Below, piece by piece: positions 8,086 to 23,708 of a stretch of DNA of 33,237 nt. Below the pieces are notes generated by a model. The model had not been told where the DNA came from. It was given only the letters and a program-made list of their open reading frames with translations, and did no database searches. Every line of letters starts with the position of its first letter. Position 1 is the first letter of the stretch. The stretch lies in assembly GCA_947304335.1 (NCBI GenBank), contig CAMZAW010000004.1:1-33237 (forward strand), given 5' to 3'. Position numbers and translations under genes: made by a program. Source of the stretch: an uncultured Candidatus Saccharibacteria bacterium. GTDB lineage: Bacteria; Patescibacteriota; Saccharimonadia; Saccharimonadales; Saccharimonadaceae.

Positions 8086-9186
8086 AGGGACGAACAGAAT
8101 CCAATTACTCCAGCTGCTCCAGAAGCTGAGCCAGTTCAACCAGTTGAGCCAGCTCCAGTAGCCCCAGCCGAGCCAGCCCCGGCTGCCCCGGAGGCTGCTC
8201 CAGTTGCTGAGCCAGCCCCTGCTGCTCCAGTTGAGCCAGCTCCAGTAGCTGCCATAGAAGCTGCACCAGCACCAAAGAAATCCAAAAAAGGTCTCGTAGC
8301 CGTAATCATCATCTTGCTTGTCGCCATCGCTGGCGGTGTCACTGCGGCATTTCTCATCCCAGTGCTCACCAAGATCGATTACTCTCCGGCCTATCGCCGC
8401 GCCAAAGAAATCTCGACCAAAATCTACGATTTCTCAACCAAGCAGAGCGATTGTTACAGAGTTGTTAGCAATGTCGAAAACGACACCGTCAATCTCGAAA
8501 CCTATGAGGGATACGTCAATAACTGTAAAAACAGTTTTGCCGATAAAAGCATGAATATTGCAGTCGAAAACCTCGGCGAGACTGATGGCGTTCAGCGCAA
8601 CAAAGACATCAAAGCTCTTTATGATGACTTTAACAGCGCCTACCAAGAGGTAGTTAATGCTGGTGATAACATCGAAACCAAGCTCACCGCTTACAAAGCT
8701 ATCCACGAGTTCATCAGGACAAAACGCAACATGTTTGAGCTCGGGGATTACAAGAAGCCAGCAACTATGGACTCGTATGTCAAAATCTTGACCGACACCG
8801 GAATTGACGAGCTCGTCACCTTCGCTAATACGTGGAAAGAAAAAGTTACCGCGCTTGCCGAGGCCGACGCTCACCGTGAAGAAGTCAAAAAAGAGATTAT
8901 CGACGGCAGCAAATCCTGGTTCATCGTTCTTGACTACGACAAAGACGAAAGATACAAAGAAGCTGACGCAGCCAGAGAAACTGCTCGCAAAGACTTCATC
9001 AACTACCAAAATACCGAACTTCCTCAAGCCAAGGACCTCTATCCAATTGAAATTGCAGATAGGGAAGGCCTAATTAGCAAGTTTGAATCACTTCGCGAGT
9101 TAATTAACTCGACTTACGAAGAAAACTACAACAAAGAGAGCGGTGACTGCACCGTAATCCTAGATACAGTAGTTAACTGCGAATAA
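8086..9186 (+). CDS. Pro/Ala-rich, single-TM protein with 4-Cys ectodomain; apparent start-codon loss (AGG at 8086)
   Basis: Frame 8086-9186 reads [AGG]DEQNPITPAAPEAEPVQP...APKKSKKGLVAVIIILLVAIAGGVTAAFLIPVLTKIDYSPAYRRAK..., colinear with paralog 9220-10254 (MDEPNPTTPAAPE...SAPKKSKKGLVITIVILLITVAGGVTAALLIPMLTRIDYGPAYRQAR). The ORF caller start at 8314 lies inside the TM helix and is not credible. Confidence 0.75.
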   Translation, partial: RDEQNPITPAAPEAEPVQPVEPAPVAPAEPAPAAPEAAPVAEPAPAAPVEPAPVAAIEAAPAPKKSKKGLVAVIIILLVAIAGGVTAAFLIPVLTKIDYSPAYRRAKEISTKIYDFSTKQSDCYRVVSNVENDTVNLETYEGYVNNCKNSFADKSMNIAVENLGETDGVQRNKDIKALYDDFNSAYQEVVNAGDNIETKLTAYKAIHEFIRTKRNMFELGDYKKPATMDSYVKILTDTGIDELVTFANTWKEKVTALAEADAHREEVKKEIIDGSKSWFIVLDYDKDERYKEADAARETARKDFINYQNTELPQAKDLYPIEIADREGLISKFESLRELINSTYEENYNKESGDCTVILDTVVNCE

Positions 9187-9219
9187 TTACGCTTATAATT
9201 CACAAAGGAGATATTACTA

Positions 9220-10254
9220 ATGGATGAACCAAATCCAACTACGCCAGCTGCACCGGAAACTACTCCGACGCAACCGGCTGAGCAACCAGCCCCAGCTGCT
9301 GCTCCGGCTGAATCAGCCCCGAAAAAATCTAAAAAAGGCCTCGTGATAACTATTGTAATCTTGTTAATTACTGTCGCCGGCGGCGTCACTGCAGCACTCC
9401 TCATCCCGATGCTCACTAGGATTGACTATGGTCCAGCCTATCGCCAAGCTAGGGATCTTACATCAAAACTCACTGACTCTGTGTTTAATCAAGTCGATTG
9501 TTACACGGTAGTTGACGATATCGAAGCGCTTGATTACGGAGACTCATCTTATGACGAGCTAGTTGATGTCTGTAAAAACAGTTTTATAGACAAAAGCCTA
9601 AATATTGCAGTTGAAAGCCTTGGCGAGACAGATGGCGTCAAGCGAGACAGCAAAATCAAGGCTCTCTATGATGAATTCAACTCTGATTATCAGAAGATAG
9701 TAGAAGCTAGCGACAATATCGAAGTAAAGCTTGAGGCCTATAGGGCGATGCATAAGTTCTTGCTAGATTCGAGCAAGACGCTGAGCGTAACGGTCCAAAA
9801 TAGTGAAGAAGTGTATTACTTTAGAGTAAAGACCGCGACGGAATCATGGGCTAAAACTCTAACAGATTCCGGCATTGACACTCTTGTCACATATGGCAAC
9901 GGTTGGAAAGAAAAAGTTGATGCGCTCGCCGATGCCAACGAAAAAATGTTGAAAGTACGAGCAGACATCTTGGCTGAGGATTCGCACGTTGCCAGACTGT
10001 TTGACTACGAAGACAGGGATGAATATAAAACAGCCAAAGCTGAATACGAACAAAAACTCGAAGAATACAAAGAATATGTAAAAAATAATCAGCCAAACGT
10101 CAAGGAACTTTTCCCAATTGGCATGACCGATCGCTCAGGCCTCATCAAGAAGTTTAGTGATATGAAAGATCTTATCACGACTACTTATCAAGAGCACTAC
10201 AATAAAGATAGTGGCGACTGTACGGACATCTTCGGCACTGTCATTTGCGAATAA
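9220..10254 (+). CDS. Pro/Ala-rich, single-TM protein with 4-Cys ectodomain (tandem paralog)
   Basis: 344 aa; SD AAAGGAG-N9-ATG; TM TIVILLITVAGGVTAALLI; shared NIAVESLGETDGVKRDSKIKALYDEFNS and terminal SGDC...CE with upstream copy. Confidence 0.85.
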   Translation: MDEPNPTTPAAPETTPTQPAEQPAPAAAPAESAPKKSKKGLVITIVILLITVAGGVTAALLIPMLTRIDYGPAYRQARDLTSKLTDSVFNQVDCYTVVDDIEALDYGDSSYDELVDVCKNSFIDKSLNIAVESLGETDGVKRDSKIKALYDEFNSDYQKIVEASDNIEVKLEAYRAMHKFLLDSSKTLSVTVQNSEEVYYFRVKTATESWAKTLTDSGIDTLVTYGNGWKEKVDALADANEKMLKVRADILAEDSHVARLFDYEDRDEYKTAKAEYEQKLEEYKEYVKNNQPNVKELFPIGMTDRSGLIKKFSDMKDLITTTYQEHYNKDSGDCTDIFGTVICE

Positions 10255-10261
10255 TTCGCCA

Positions 10262-10290
10262 AAAAGCCTCCTCTTAAGAGGAGGTTTTTT
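10262..10290 (+). terminator. Intrinsic terminator
   Basis: AAAAG-CCTCCTCTTAAGAGGAGG-TTTTTT. Confidence 0.88.
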
Positions 10291-10306
10291 GATGTATAAT
10301 ATATAT

Positions 10307-10876
10307 ATGATTGCTCACATCAAGGGCCAAGTGGCCGAAAAATTCTTAAACTCCGTAATTGTCGACGTCCACGGCGTGGGTTACGAAATCGCCCTCACCG
10401 CGCTTGATTTTGAAAACATCAATCTAGGCGACGAAATCAAATTCTACACCTATCATTCTATCCGCGAAAACTCCGAAGAACTCTATGGCTTCTCTAGTTT
10501 AGCCGCCAAAAAACTCTTCGAGCTCCTGATTTCCGTGCAGGGAATTGGCCCGAAGGCCGCCATGGCCATCCTTAGCCTCGCTGCCCCTGAAGAAGTCCGC
10601 AACGCCATCGCTAATGCCGATGCCGCCTTTGTAGCCAAAGCCAGCGGTGTAGGCAAAAAATCCGCCGAACGCGTGATTGTAGACCTTCGTGACAAAGTTG
10701 GCATCCCATCCCACTACGGCACCACCGTCACCACCCCTGTTAATACGGCCGATGACGAGGCCCTAGACGCCCTCATCGCCCTCGGATTCCCACTCAAAGA
10801 GGCCACCGCGGCGCTTGATGGCATCGACAAGGCACTTTCTACCGAAGAAAGAATCAAATTAGCCTTGAAAAAATAA
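10307..10876 (+). CDS. ruvA: Holliday junction branch migration protein RuvA
   Basis: Start set to ATG 10307 (MIAHIKGQVAEKFLNSVIVDVHGVGYEIALT...YTYHSIRENSEELYGF...SVQGIGPKAAMAILS...GVGKKSAERVIVDLRDK). Confidence 0.95.
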   Translation: MIAHIKGQVAEKFLNSVIVDVHGVGYEIALTALDFENINLGDEIKFYTYHSIRENSEELYGFSSLAAKKLFELLISVQGIGPKAAMAILSLAAPEEVRNAIANADAAFVAKASGVGKKSAERVIVDLRDKVGIPSHYGTTVTTPVNTADDEALDALIALGFPLKEATAALDGIDKALSTEERIKLALKK

Positions 10877-10926
10877 TTCAACTGTGTTAAAATAACGGGT
10901 AATTGTCTAATATTAAAGGTTAAATT

Positions 10927-11424
10927 ATGAGTTTTTCAATTTTAAAACAAATCGGTGACGCCCAAAAGAAGAAAGCTGTTGTTGACGTCCGTTCTGGTGA
11001 TACCGTTAAAGTCACCCAAAAAATTAAAGAAGGTGAAAAATTCCGTTTGCAGGTTTTTGAAGGTGTTGTTATCCGTGTTGATCGCAAAGAATCTCACACC
11101 GCTCGCATCGTAGTCCGCAAGGTTACCTCTGGTGTTGGCGTCGAGAAATCCTTCCTTCTTCACAGCCCACTCGTAGAAAAAATCGAAATTACCAAGCGCT
11201 CTAAGGTTCGTCGCAACAACTTGGGCTACCTCCGCGCTCGCTCTGGTAAATCTGCCCGCCTTACTGGCAAAGATTTCGACCGCGCTGCCGCTAACGACGT
11301 TTCCGTAGCCGAAGAAGAAGCTCCAGCTACTGAAGTTAAAGCCGAAGAAGCTGCTCCTGCCGAAGAAGTTAAAGCAGAAGAACCAGCCGAAGCTCCAGCC
11401 GAAGAAACTCCAGCTGCTGAATAA
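10927..11424 (+). CDS. rplS: 50S ribosomal protein L19 with acidic Ala/Glu-rich C-terminal extension
   Basis: RSGDTVKVTQKIKEGEKFRLQVFEGVVIRVDRKESHTARIVVRKVTSGVGVEKSFLLHSPLVEKIEITKRSKVRRNNLGYLRARSGKSARL, followed by ~50-aa AE-rich tail. Confidence 0.95.
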   Translation: MSFSILKQIGDAQKKKAVVDVRSGDTVKVTQKIKEGEKFRLQVFEGVVIRVDRKESHTARIVVRKVTSGVGVEKSFLLHSPLVEKIEITKRSKVRRNNLGYLRARSGKSARLTGKDFDRAAANDVSVAEEEAPATEVKAEEAAPAEEVKAEEPAEAPAEETPAAE

Positions 11425-11438
11425 TCAATTCGCTTTTA

Positions 11439-11466
11439 AAATACCAACCGCAAGGTTGGTATTTTT
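11439..11466 (+). terminator. Intrinsic terminator
   Basis: ATACCAACC-GCAA-GGTTGGTAT-TTTTG. Confidence 0.87.
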
Positions 11467-11490
11467 GTTGCCCTGTGATAATCTAAAACT

Positions 11491-12417
11491 ATGGCAATTC
11501 TTGGGATAGATGAAGTTGGTCGTGGCCCGTGGGCGGGCCCGCTTGTGATCGGCGCGGTCATTTTACCGGAAGAAAAACCGGCCTGGGTAGACGAACTCAC
11601 CGATTCCAAAAAACTTTCTGCCAAAAAACGCGAAGCTTTAAACGAACTTATTTTGCAAGAGGCCACCACTGGCCTTGGTTGGGTATCTAGCCGTGAGCTA
11701 GACGAGATTGGCCTCGCAAAAGCTTTGAAGCTTGCCACGCGCCGCGCCGTAGAAGAAGTACGTGCCAAAAACGTCCCGTTTTCCGAAATTATCATCGACG
11801 GCACCATTAATTTTTTGGCTGGCACATCGCTCGAACGCTACGTCACCATTCTGCCAAAAGCCGATTTTCTCGTTAAAGAAGTTTCTGCCGCCTCGATTAT
11901 TGCCAAAGTCGCACGTGATCATTATATGTATGAGCTCGGCCAGAAGTATCCGGGTTACGGATTCGAAAAACACGTTGGTTACGGCACCGCCGCGCACCAA
12001 AAAGCTTTGAAAGAGCTTGGCCCTTGCGCAGAACACCGCATGTCCTTTCGTCCCGTAAAAGAAAATGTTGTAAAAAATACAACAAAAATAGGGAAAAAGG
12101 CCGAAGATATCGTGGCAGATTACTTAAGATCGCAAGGTCACGAAATCATCGTGCAAAACTACAAAACCAAAGCTTACGAAATCGACATCATTTCAGCTTT
12201 CAAAAACGATATTTATTTTACTGAGGTAAAATATCGCAAAACCGCCACTCACGGCGAGCCGCTCGAAGCTATCACCGCAAAAAAACAGGAACAAATGCAT
12301 TTTGCCGCGGAGGCCTTCCTGCATACTCACCCACAATTTAAAAACAAAAACCCGCACCTTGCCGCGGCTGGCGTGGCCGGCACAGACTATGACCTAACGG
12401 ACTGGCTAGTGATATAA
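11491..12417 (+). CDS. rnhB: Ribonuclease HII fused to a YraN/UPF0102-family nuclease-like domain
   Basis: N-terminal ILGIDEVGRGPWAGPLVIGAVIL...DSKKLSAKKREAL...ASIIAKVARD (RNase HII); C-terminal GKKAEDIVADYLRSQGHEIIVQNYKTKAYEIDIISAFKNDIYFTEVKYRKTATHGEPLEAITAKKQEQM (YraN-like E-I-D-x-I/E-V-K motifs). Confidence 0.92.
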   Translation: MAILGIDEVGRGPWAGPLVIGAVILPEEKPAWVDELTDSKKLSAKKREALNELILQEATTGLGWVSSRELDEIGLAKALKLATRRAVEEVRAKNVPFSEIIIDGTINFLAGTSLERYVTILPKADFLVKEVSAASIIAKVARDHYMYELGQKYPGYGFEKHVGYGTAAHQKALKELGPCAEHRMSFRPVKENVVKNTTKIGKKAEDIVADYLRSQGHEIIVQNYKTKAYEIDIISAFKNDIYFTEVKYRKTATHGEPLEAITAKKQEQMHFAAEAFLHTHPQFKNKNPHLAAAGVAGTDYDLTDWLVI

Positions 12418-12471
12418 AGCTTGCGCTTTTTAGATAAAAGTGCTACAATTGCCCAAAAGGATCATACAAAA

Positions 12472-19035
<6,564 letters not shown>

Positions 19036-19042
19036 AAGCACA

Positions 19043-19073
19043 AAAAATGAGCCCCGCGTGAGGGCTCATTTTT
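19043..19073. terminator. Bidirectional terminator between convergent genes
   Basis: AAAAATGAGCCC-CGCGTGA-GGGCTCATTTTT. Confidence 0.9.
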
Positions 19074-19081
19074 AATGTGGA

Positions 19082-19990
19082 TTATTTTTTCTTCATTTCT
19101 TTTTCAAGCTTGGCGCGAACTTCCTTTTCAATCATTTCGCGGCGAACTTTTTCTTCAATCTCAGCGCGAAGCTCATCGTCGGATTTGGTTGCTGGTTTAG
19201 CTTCAGCGGCAGCTTGAGCAGCGGCGGCAGCTTGGGCAGCGGCGGCTTGTGCATCAGCAGCAGCCTGCGCGGCAGCCAATTTTGCAGCCTTCTTTTGCTC
19301 TTTCTTGACGCGAGTATGCTCGCTGCTAGAATTGATGCCAGCAATAATCAAAGTGATTAGCCAGCCAACCCAGGCAAAGGCAGACAAGGTAGAGAAGCGT
19401 GCCCAAAGTTCTTCTTGCTTAGCAAAAATAATGTTACCACCAAAGAAGATGCTGTCATGATAACCGAACGAATTAAACGTGCCAAGAATATTGTATAAAC
19501 AAACGATACCGAAACATACAACTGAAGTAATCTTAAGTGGACGAATAATGCCTTTCTTGTTGCCCTCAAACATGTTGAGTGTGCAAGCACCAACCAAACC
19601 AAAGATGGCTAGAATTGAGAACATCGTAGCAATCGAATATAGGTTGTGAAGAGTGAGTACGGTTTCTGGGCCGGTTACCCAAATACAAATTGTCCACATC
19701 ACAAACCATACAAAATTTGAGATGAGACCAATGAGTGCCAAAATTTGCACAAAAGCTTTGTCGCTGTCTAGGCGCGAAATCGTGATGGTACTAATTAGCA
19801 TAGCAAGACCAAGCACCAGGAAAGTGCCCATGATGCGGCCAATGATGTCGCCAGTGTCGGTACCGCCGAACATAATTAAGAAACCACCGAGCACCAAGCC
19901 ACCAATTAGCGTCCAAATGGCGATGTTGCGGAAGATATTCTTAACATTTTTTAATGTTTCTATAGTTGATTCTTTAAGTATACCTTTCAT
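19082..19990 (-). CDS. Multi-TM membrane protein with Ala-rich helical and charged C-terminal tail
   Basis: Start set to MKGILKESTIETLKN (19990), preceded by TGCTATACT-N6-ATG; several hydrophobic helices, then AAKLAAAQAAADAQAAAAQAAAAAQAAAEAKPATK and KKEQ/REMIEKEVRAKLEKEMKKK. Confidence 0.75.
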   Translation of the reverse strand: MKGILKESTIETLKNVKNIFRNIAIWTLIGGLVLGGFLIMFGGTDTGDIIGRIMGTFLVLGLAMLISTITISRLDSDKAFVQILALIGLISNFVWFVMWTICIWVTGPETVLTLHNLYSIATMFSILAIFGLVGACTLNMFEGNKKGIIRPLKITSVVCFGIVCLYNILGTFNSFGYHDSIFFGGNIIFAKQEELWARFSTLSAFAWVGWLITLIIAGINSSSEHTRVKKEQKKAAKLAAAQAAADAQAAAAQAAAAAQAAAEAKPATKSDDELRAEIEEKVRREMIEKEVRAKLEKEMKKK

Positions 19991-20007
19991 GCTAAAAGTA
20001 TAGCACA

Positions 20008-20997
20008 CTAGACATTGAATTTGAATTCAACCACGTCGCCGTCTTGCATGATGTAAGTCTTGCCTTCGGTGCGGAGCTTGCCGGCGGCTTTTACCGCCTG
20101 CTCCGAGCCAAGAGCTTTAAGGTCATCAAAATTACAAATTGATGCGGCAATAAACCCGCGTTCAAAATCGGTGTGAATGGTACCGGCAGCTTCTGGCGCG
20201 GTAGCGCCTTGCTTGATGGTCCAAGCACGGCATTCTTTTTTGCCGGCGGTGAGGAAGGATTGCAAACCAAGAGTTTTGTAGGCGGCCTTGATGAGTTCAC
20301 CAAGTGCGTCGTCTTTTACGCCATAACTTTCAAGAAATTCTTTTCTTTCATCGCGATTCATGCCGGCCATTTCTTCTTCAAGTTTGGCATTTACAAAAAT
20401 CGCTTCAGCTGGCGCTACGAGTGCGCGAAGCTTACCTTGCAAATCTGCATCGGTGAGGCCATTTTCGTCAACGTTAAACATATAAATCACTGGCTTTTCG
20501 GTGAGAAATGGAATATTTTCGTCGGCCGGATCTTTTTTGCGTTTGGCCGCAATTTTCTCCTTGGTCTCATCATCAGCAAGTTGAAGCTCGAGATTGATGA
20601 TGTCGATATCATCCTTGGCTTGTGCCACAATGTCTTCTTCGATTTTGTTGTCAGCGCGCACAATGTCGTTATTCACAAACGCGCGCACCACGTGACAAAT
20701 TGCCTGGCATTCGCGAATGTGTGCGAGGAATTTATTACCTAGGCCTTCGCCTTTACTTGCGCCGGCAACCAAGCCTGCGATATCAACAAACTCAACTGTG
20801 GCCGGCACAACTTTGTCGGTTTCATACATTTTAGCTAGCACATCCAAACGCTCGTCTGGTACCGGCACGATGCCAACATTTGGCTCGATGGTTGCAAAAG
20901 GATAATTCGCCGCGAGTGCCCCGGCGTTTGTTAACGCATTAAACAATGTTGACTTGCCCACGTTTGGCAACCCAACGATTCCAATCTTTAAATTCAT
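20008..20997 (-). CDS. ychF: Redox-regulated ATPase YchF (Obg-family)
   Basis: Start set to MNLKIGIVGLPNVGKSTLFNALTNAGALAANYPFATIEPNVGIVPVPDERLDVLA; C-terminal TGS-like YIMQDGDVVEFKFNV. Confidence 0.96.
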   Translation of the reverse strand: MNLKIGIVGLPNVGKSTLFNALTNAGALAANYPFATIEPNVGIVPVPDERLDVLAKMYETDKVVPATVEFVDIAGLVAGASKGEGLGNKFLAHIRECQAICHVVRAFVNNDIVRADNKIEEDIVAQAKDDIDIINLELQLADDETKEKIAAKRKKDPADENIPFLTEKPVIYMFNVDENGLTDADLQGKLRALVAPAEAIFVNAKLEEEMAGMNRDERKEFLESYGVKDDALGELIKAAYKTLGLQSFLTAGKKECRAWTIKQGATAPEAAGTIHTDFERGFIAASICNFDDLKALGSEQAVKAAGKLRTEGKTYIMQDGDVVEFKFNV

Positions 20998-21191
20998 ATC
21001 TGTTATTATACCATATTTTTGCGGTATATGGTTGGGTATCGCTAAATCTAGCACAATGATTAGTATATAATGAATCGGGCCTCATGATAGAGCATGATGA
21101 ATTGTAGGGATAATTGTAACGTGTTTTTGTTATAAATTGTAATGGTATTCTGATTATGTATATGCTATAATAATTATATAGTAGGTCATAT

Positions 21192-23546
21192 ATGAAAACA
21201 AAAACAATTATTCGAGTTTGTGGTTTTTTGGCAATAATGTGTCTATTTTTGGGGTGTCAAAGCGTGTTAGCCTATACCGAAGATGAGTGGAGTCATGATA
21301 TTGCTGTAAACTTCGAAGAATTAAGCTCACTCAGTGATGAGGAACTATCTCGCGTAGTGAGCGTAAATGCTTATAAAACACTTGATGGAGTTGAGTACTC
21401 GTTATTGGAAAAATGCACTAATTTGCAATCCATATACTATAGTCTTGTCGATAATCCCGATTTAAGTTATTTAAACGAGATAAATTTACCAGACGGCGTG
21501 TATATGTTTTTTCATGCATCGCGTGTGAACATTCCTGCCATCAATAATTCATCAATAGAAGGTATTAGTTTTAGCGTCTCGGAAGTCTCTGGATTTAAAA
21601 ATCTAGAATCATTGACTCAGCTAGAATCTATCGGCTTTGGCGAGAGCTCCGGATACGAACAATTGGATTTCTCAAAATTCCCGAATTTGGCAGAACTCGC
21701 CCTGAACGTTTTTATTGATGATTTTGACACGTTGACGGCAAATATCCCAAATGTAACAAGTCTCTCGTTTGGGGGGTCAAATATCCAAAACAAAGATACG
21801 GTTTATCTGCGACGGCTAACGGGGCTTAGAGAATTGAATCTGAGCCAAACCTATTTAACAGACGTTGATTTTTTGGAAGACCTTACCAATTTAGAGAACC
21901 TCACGCTGCCGTGGTCGGTACAAGACTTGTCGCCGGTTTATAATTTGGCAAAATTAACCCATCTCCAGTGGGAGGCATATACCGAGCTTTTTGTGACGCA
22001 AGAGCTAGTTGATTATTTGGATTCACACAATATCGGTCATCCAGATTATAACCCTAACATTAACACTAAAATTAATGAAATAATCCAGGCACTAAATCTA
22101 CCAGATGGCTTTAGCGATAAGGAGGCTTTGTCAGCCATGGTGGACTATATAGTAGAAAATACTCAGACGGATCCTCTCTATGATGGGATCACGGGCGCCC
22201 CATCTGACCTGGATTTGATTCTCATTTATGGACGAGGTGTGTGTCACCATCATTCTATTGCCATCTATACACTTTCAAAAGTATTAGGAATAAAAGATGT
22301 GTATGCCGTAACTGGCTCATTGGATAAAACTGTAGATTATAATATTGGCAAAACAGACGGCGATTTACTTCTAGTATTAGTTGCACATGGGTGGAATTTG
22401 ATAATGAAAGACGGGCGCTGGTATGGCATTGATGCAGCACAAATGAATACCAATGATGGTAGAGTTGTAAACAAAGATATGAATTTCTGGAAAAATCCGA
22501 TAGACGATGACGAGTATGACTTAAACTATGCCTACAGTAATTATCTAGATTTTAATTACTATTTCGCAGAGCGACATAGCGAGACTGATGGTATTTTAAA
22601 CCAGAAAACCACATATCAGTTTGAGAATATTGATGGTCTAAATATTATTAATCATACTATTTATGAGGTTGACTCGTCCGACCGTGATGCGTCGTCGATA
22701 TGCGCTAAGGTGCTAGATAATTATGGTTGCCAATATGTTGATGATGATAATGACGGGCAAATATCATCTGGTGATAAGCTGAGAATATTACATAATTCTG
22801 AAATTATTGATGAATTTTTGCTGAATGTTGGCTCATGGACTCCGCCGGTAGAACAATGGTTGGGAGGTTTAGATACAAAATACAAAAATTATCCGGACGT
22901 AGAAACCAACCCGCTAAATACAAATTACTTTTCAGAAGGTAACCCTCTTTTTCTAGTATTAAACGGACGAGGATACAACGAACAGCAAGAGTACCCGGCT
23001 ACTCTATCAATAATAGATACCAAGAAAAATGAGGAAATATATCATGATGACTTTGAATTATTCGGTAACGATATAAATAATGGAATTCAGATTGAGCTTG
23101 AGGCGTTTGATGCTATGGTGCCTAAAGAAAAAAACTCGGGCGCTGACCCAGGCTTTGGGGTTGCGCAATATATAATTACCTTGTCGATTGATGGTGTCGA
23201 ACGCATCTGGGGAGGTGACTATGTAATAGGCGACAAGGATGAAGACACGAAAGAAGACACAAATAAGGACGATGGCGCAAAGGAAAATAAAAACAATAGC
23301 GAAGACACGAAAGAAAGTACGAAAGAAGATAAAAATACACCTAAAGAAACTGAACAAAAAGACGATAGCAGCAAAGCATCCGATTCCCCGCGAGATGACA
23401 AAGAAGACGATGATGAAGGTATAGTGATTCCTAATACTTCTGTCGATACTACGGAAAACCCAAATACTGTCGATAATGTCGCGATTTATATCGTGTTGCT
23501 AGCGACTGCTTCGGCTATTCTGTTCTATAGAAACCGCCACTGTTAG
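21192..23546 (+). CDS. Secreted leucine-rich-repeat protein with transglutaminase-like cysteine protease fold, EF-hand-like loop, charged stalk and C-terminal sorting-signal-like tail
   Basis: Signal peptide MKTKTIIRVCGFLAIMCLFLGCQSVLA; LRRs (LRELNLSQTYLTDVDFLEDLTNLENLTL); GRGVCHHHSIAIYTLSKVLGI...AHGWNLIMKDGRWYGIDAA (Cys/His/Asp); DDDNDGQISSGDKL; C-term NPNTVDN-TM-RNRHC. Confidence 0.8.
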   Translation: MKTKTIIRVCGFLAIMCLFLGCQSVLAYTEDEWSHDIAVNFEELSSLSDEELSRVVSVNAYKTLDGVEYSLLEKCTNLQSIYYSLVDNPDLSYLNEINLPDGVYMFFHASRVNIPAINNSSIEGISFSVSEVSGFKNLESLTQLESIGFGESSGYEQLDFSKFPNLAELALNVFIDDFDTLTANIPNVTSLSFGGSNIQNKDTVYLRRLTGLRELNLSQTYLTDVDFLEDLTNLENLTLPWSVQDLSPVYNLAKLTHLQWEAYTELFVTQELVDYLDSHNIGHPDYNPNINTKINEIIQALNLPDGFSDKEALSAMVDYIVENTQTDPLYDGITGAPSDLDLILIYGRGVCHHHSIAIYTLSKVLGIKDVYAVTGSLDKTVDYNIGKTDGDLLLVLVAHGWNLIMKDGRWYGIDAAQMNTNDGRVVNKDMNFWKNPIDDDEYDLNYAYSNYLDFNYYFAERHSETDGILNQKTTYQFENIDGLNIINHTIYEVDSSDRDASSICAKVLDNYGCQYVDDDNDGQISSGDKLRILHNSEIIDEFLLNVGSWTPPVEQWLGGLDTKYKNYPDVETNPLNTNYFSEGNPLFLVLNGRGYNEQQEYPATLSIIDTKKNEEIYHDDFELFGNDINNGIQIELEAFDAMVPKEKNSGADPGFGVAQYIITLSIDGVERIWGGDYVIGDKDEDTKEDTNKDDGAKENKNNSEDTKESTKEDKNTPKETEQKDDSSKASDSPRDDKEDDDEGIVIPNTSVDTTENPNTVDNVAIYIVLLATASAILFYRNRHC

Positions 23547-23708
23547 GTATGCGTTTGACCAGGGTTTAAAGAAAATGTCTTTAGACATGGAATATGACGA
23601 GAGTAATTTTGAAAACGAAGCCACGACAGCTACAATTTATTCTTTTTACCTTACACGTGTTTATTATGGCATATCCGTAATGTATAATATAAGGCATAAG
23701 GAGACACC

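Noticed and set aside
7635-8104. Long minus-strand ORFs rich in W/S or L/E opposite the Pro/Ala-rich tail
   Set aside because: Shadow ORFs created by the low-complexity (GCTCCA)n coding strand; no start-site signals or plausible protein composition.
21055-21191. A second TATAAT (~21065) and TCATG...CATGA repeat upstream of the LRR gene as a long regulated leader
   Set aside because: AT-rich region with several TATAAT-like strings; no hairpin or riboswitch-like conserved core that I could recognise.
21771-21776. G6 run inside the LRR-protein gene as a phase-variable tract
   Set aside because: Only six G, in a coding Gly-Gly context; too short to argue for slippage without population data.
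23547-23708. Short unlisted open frame (YAFDQGLKKMSLDMEYDESNFENEATTATIYSFYLTRVYYGIS...) between genes
   Set aside because: About 60 codons, no clear SD, extends through the promoter and SD of the next gene; could be a remnant but I cannot support it as a gene.
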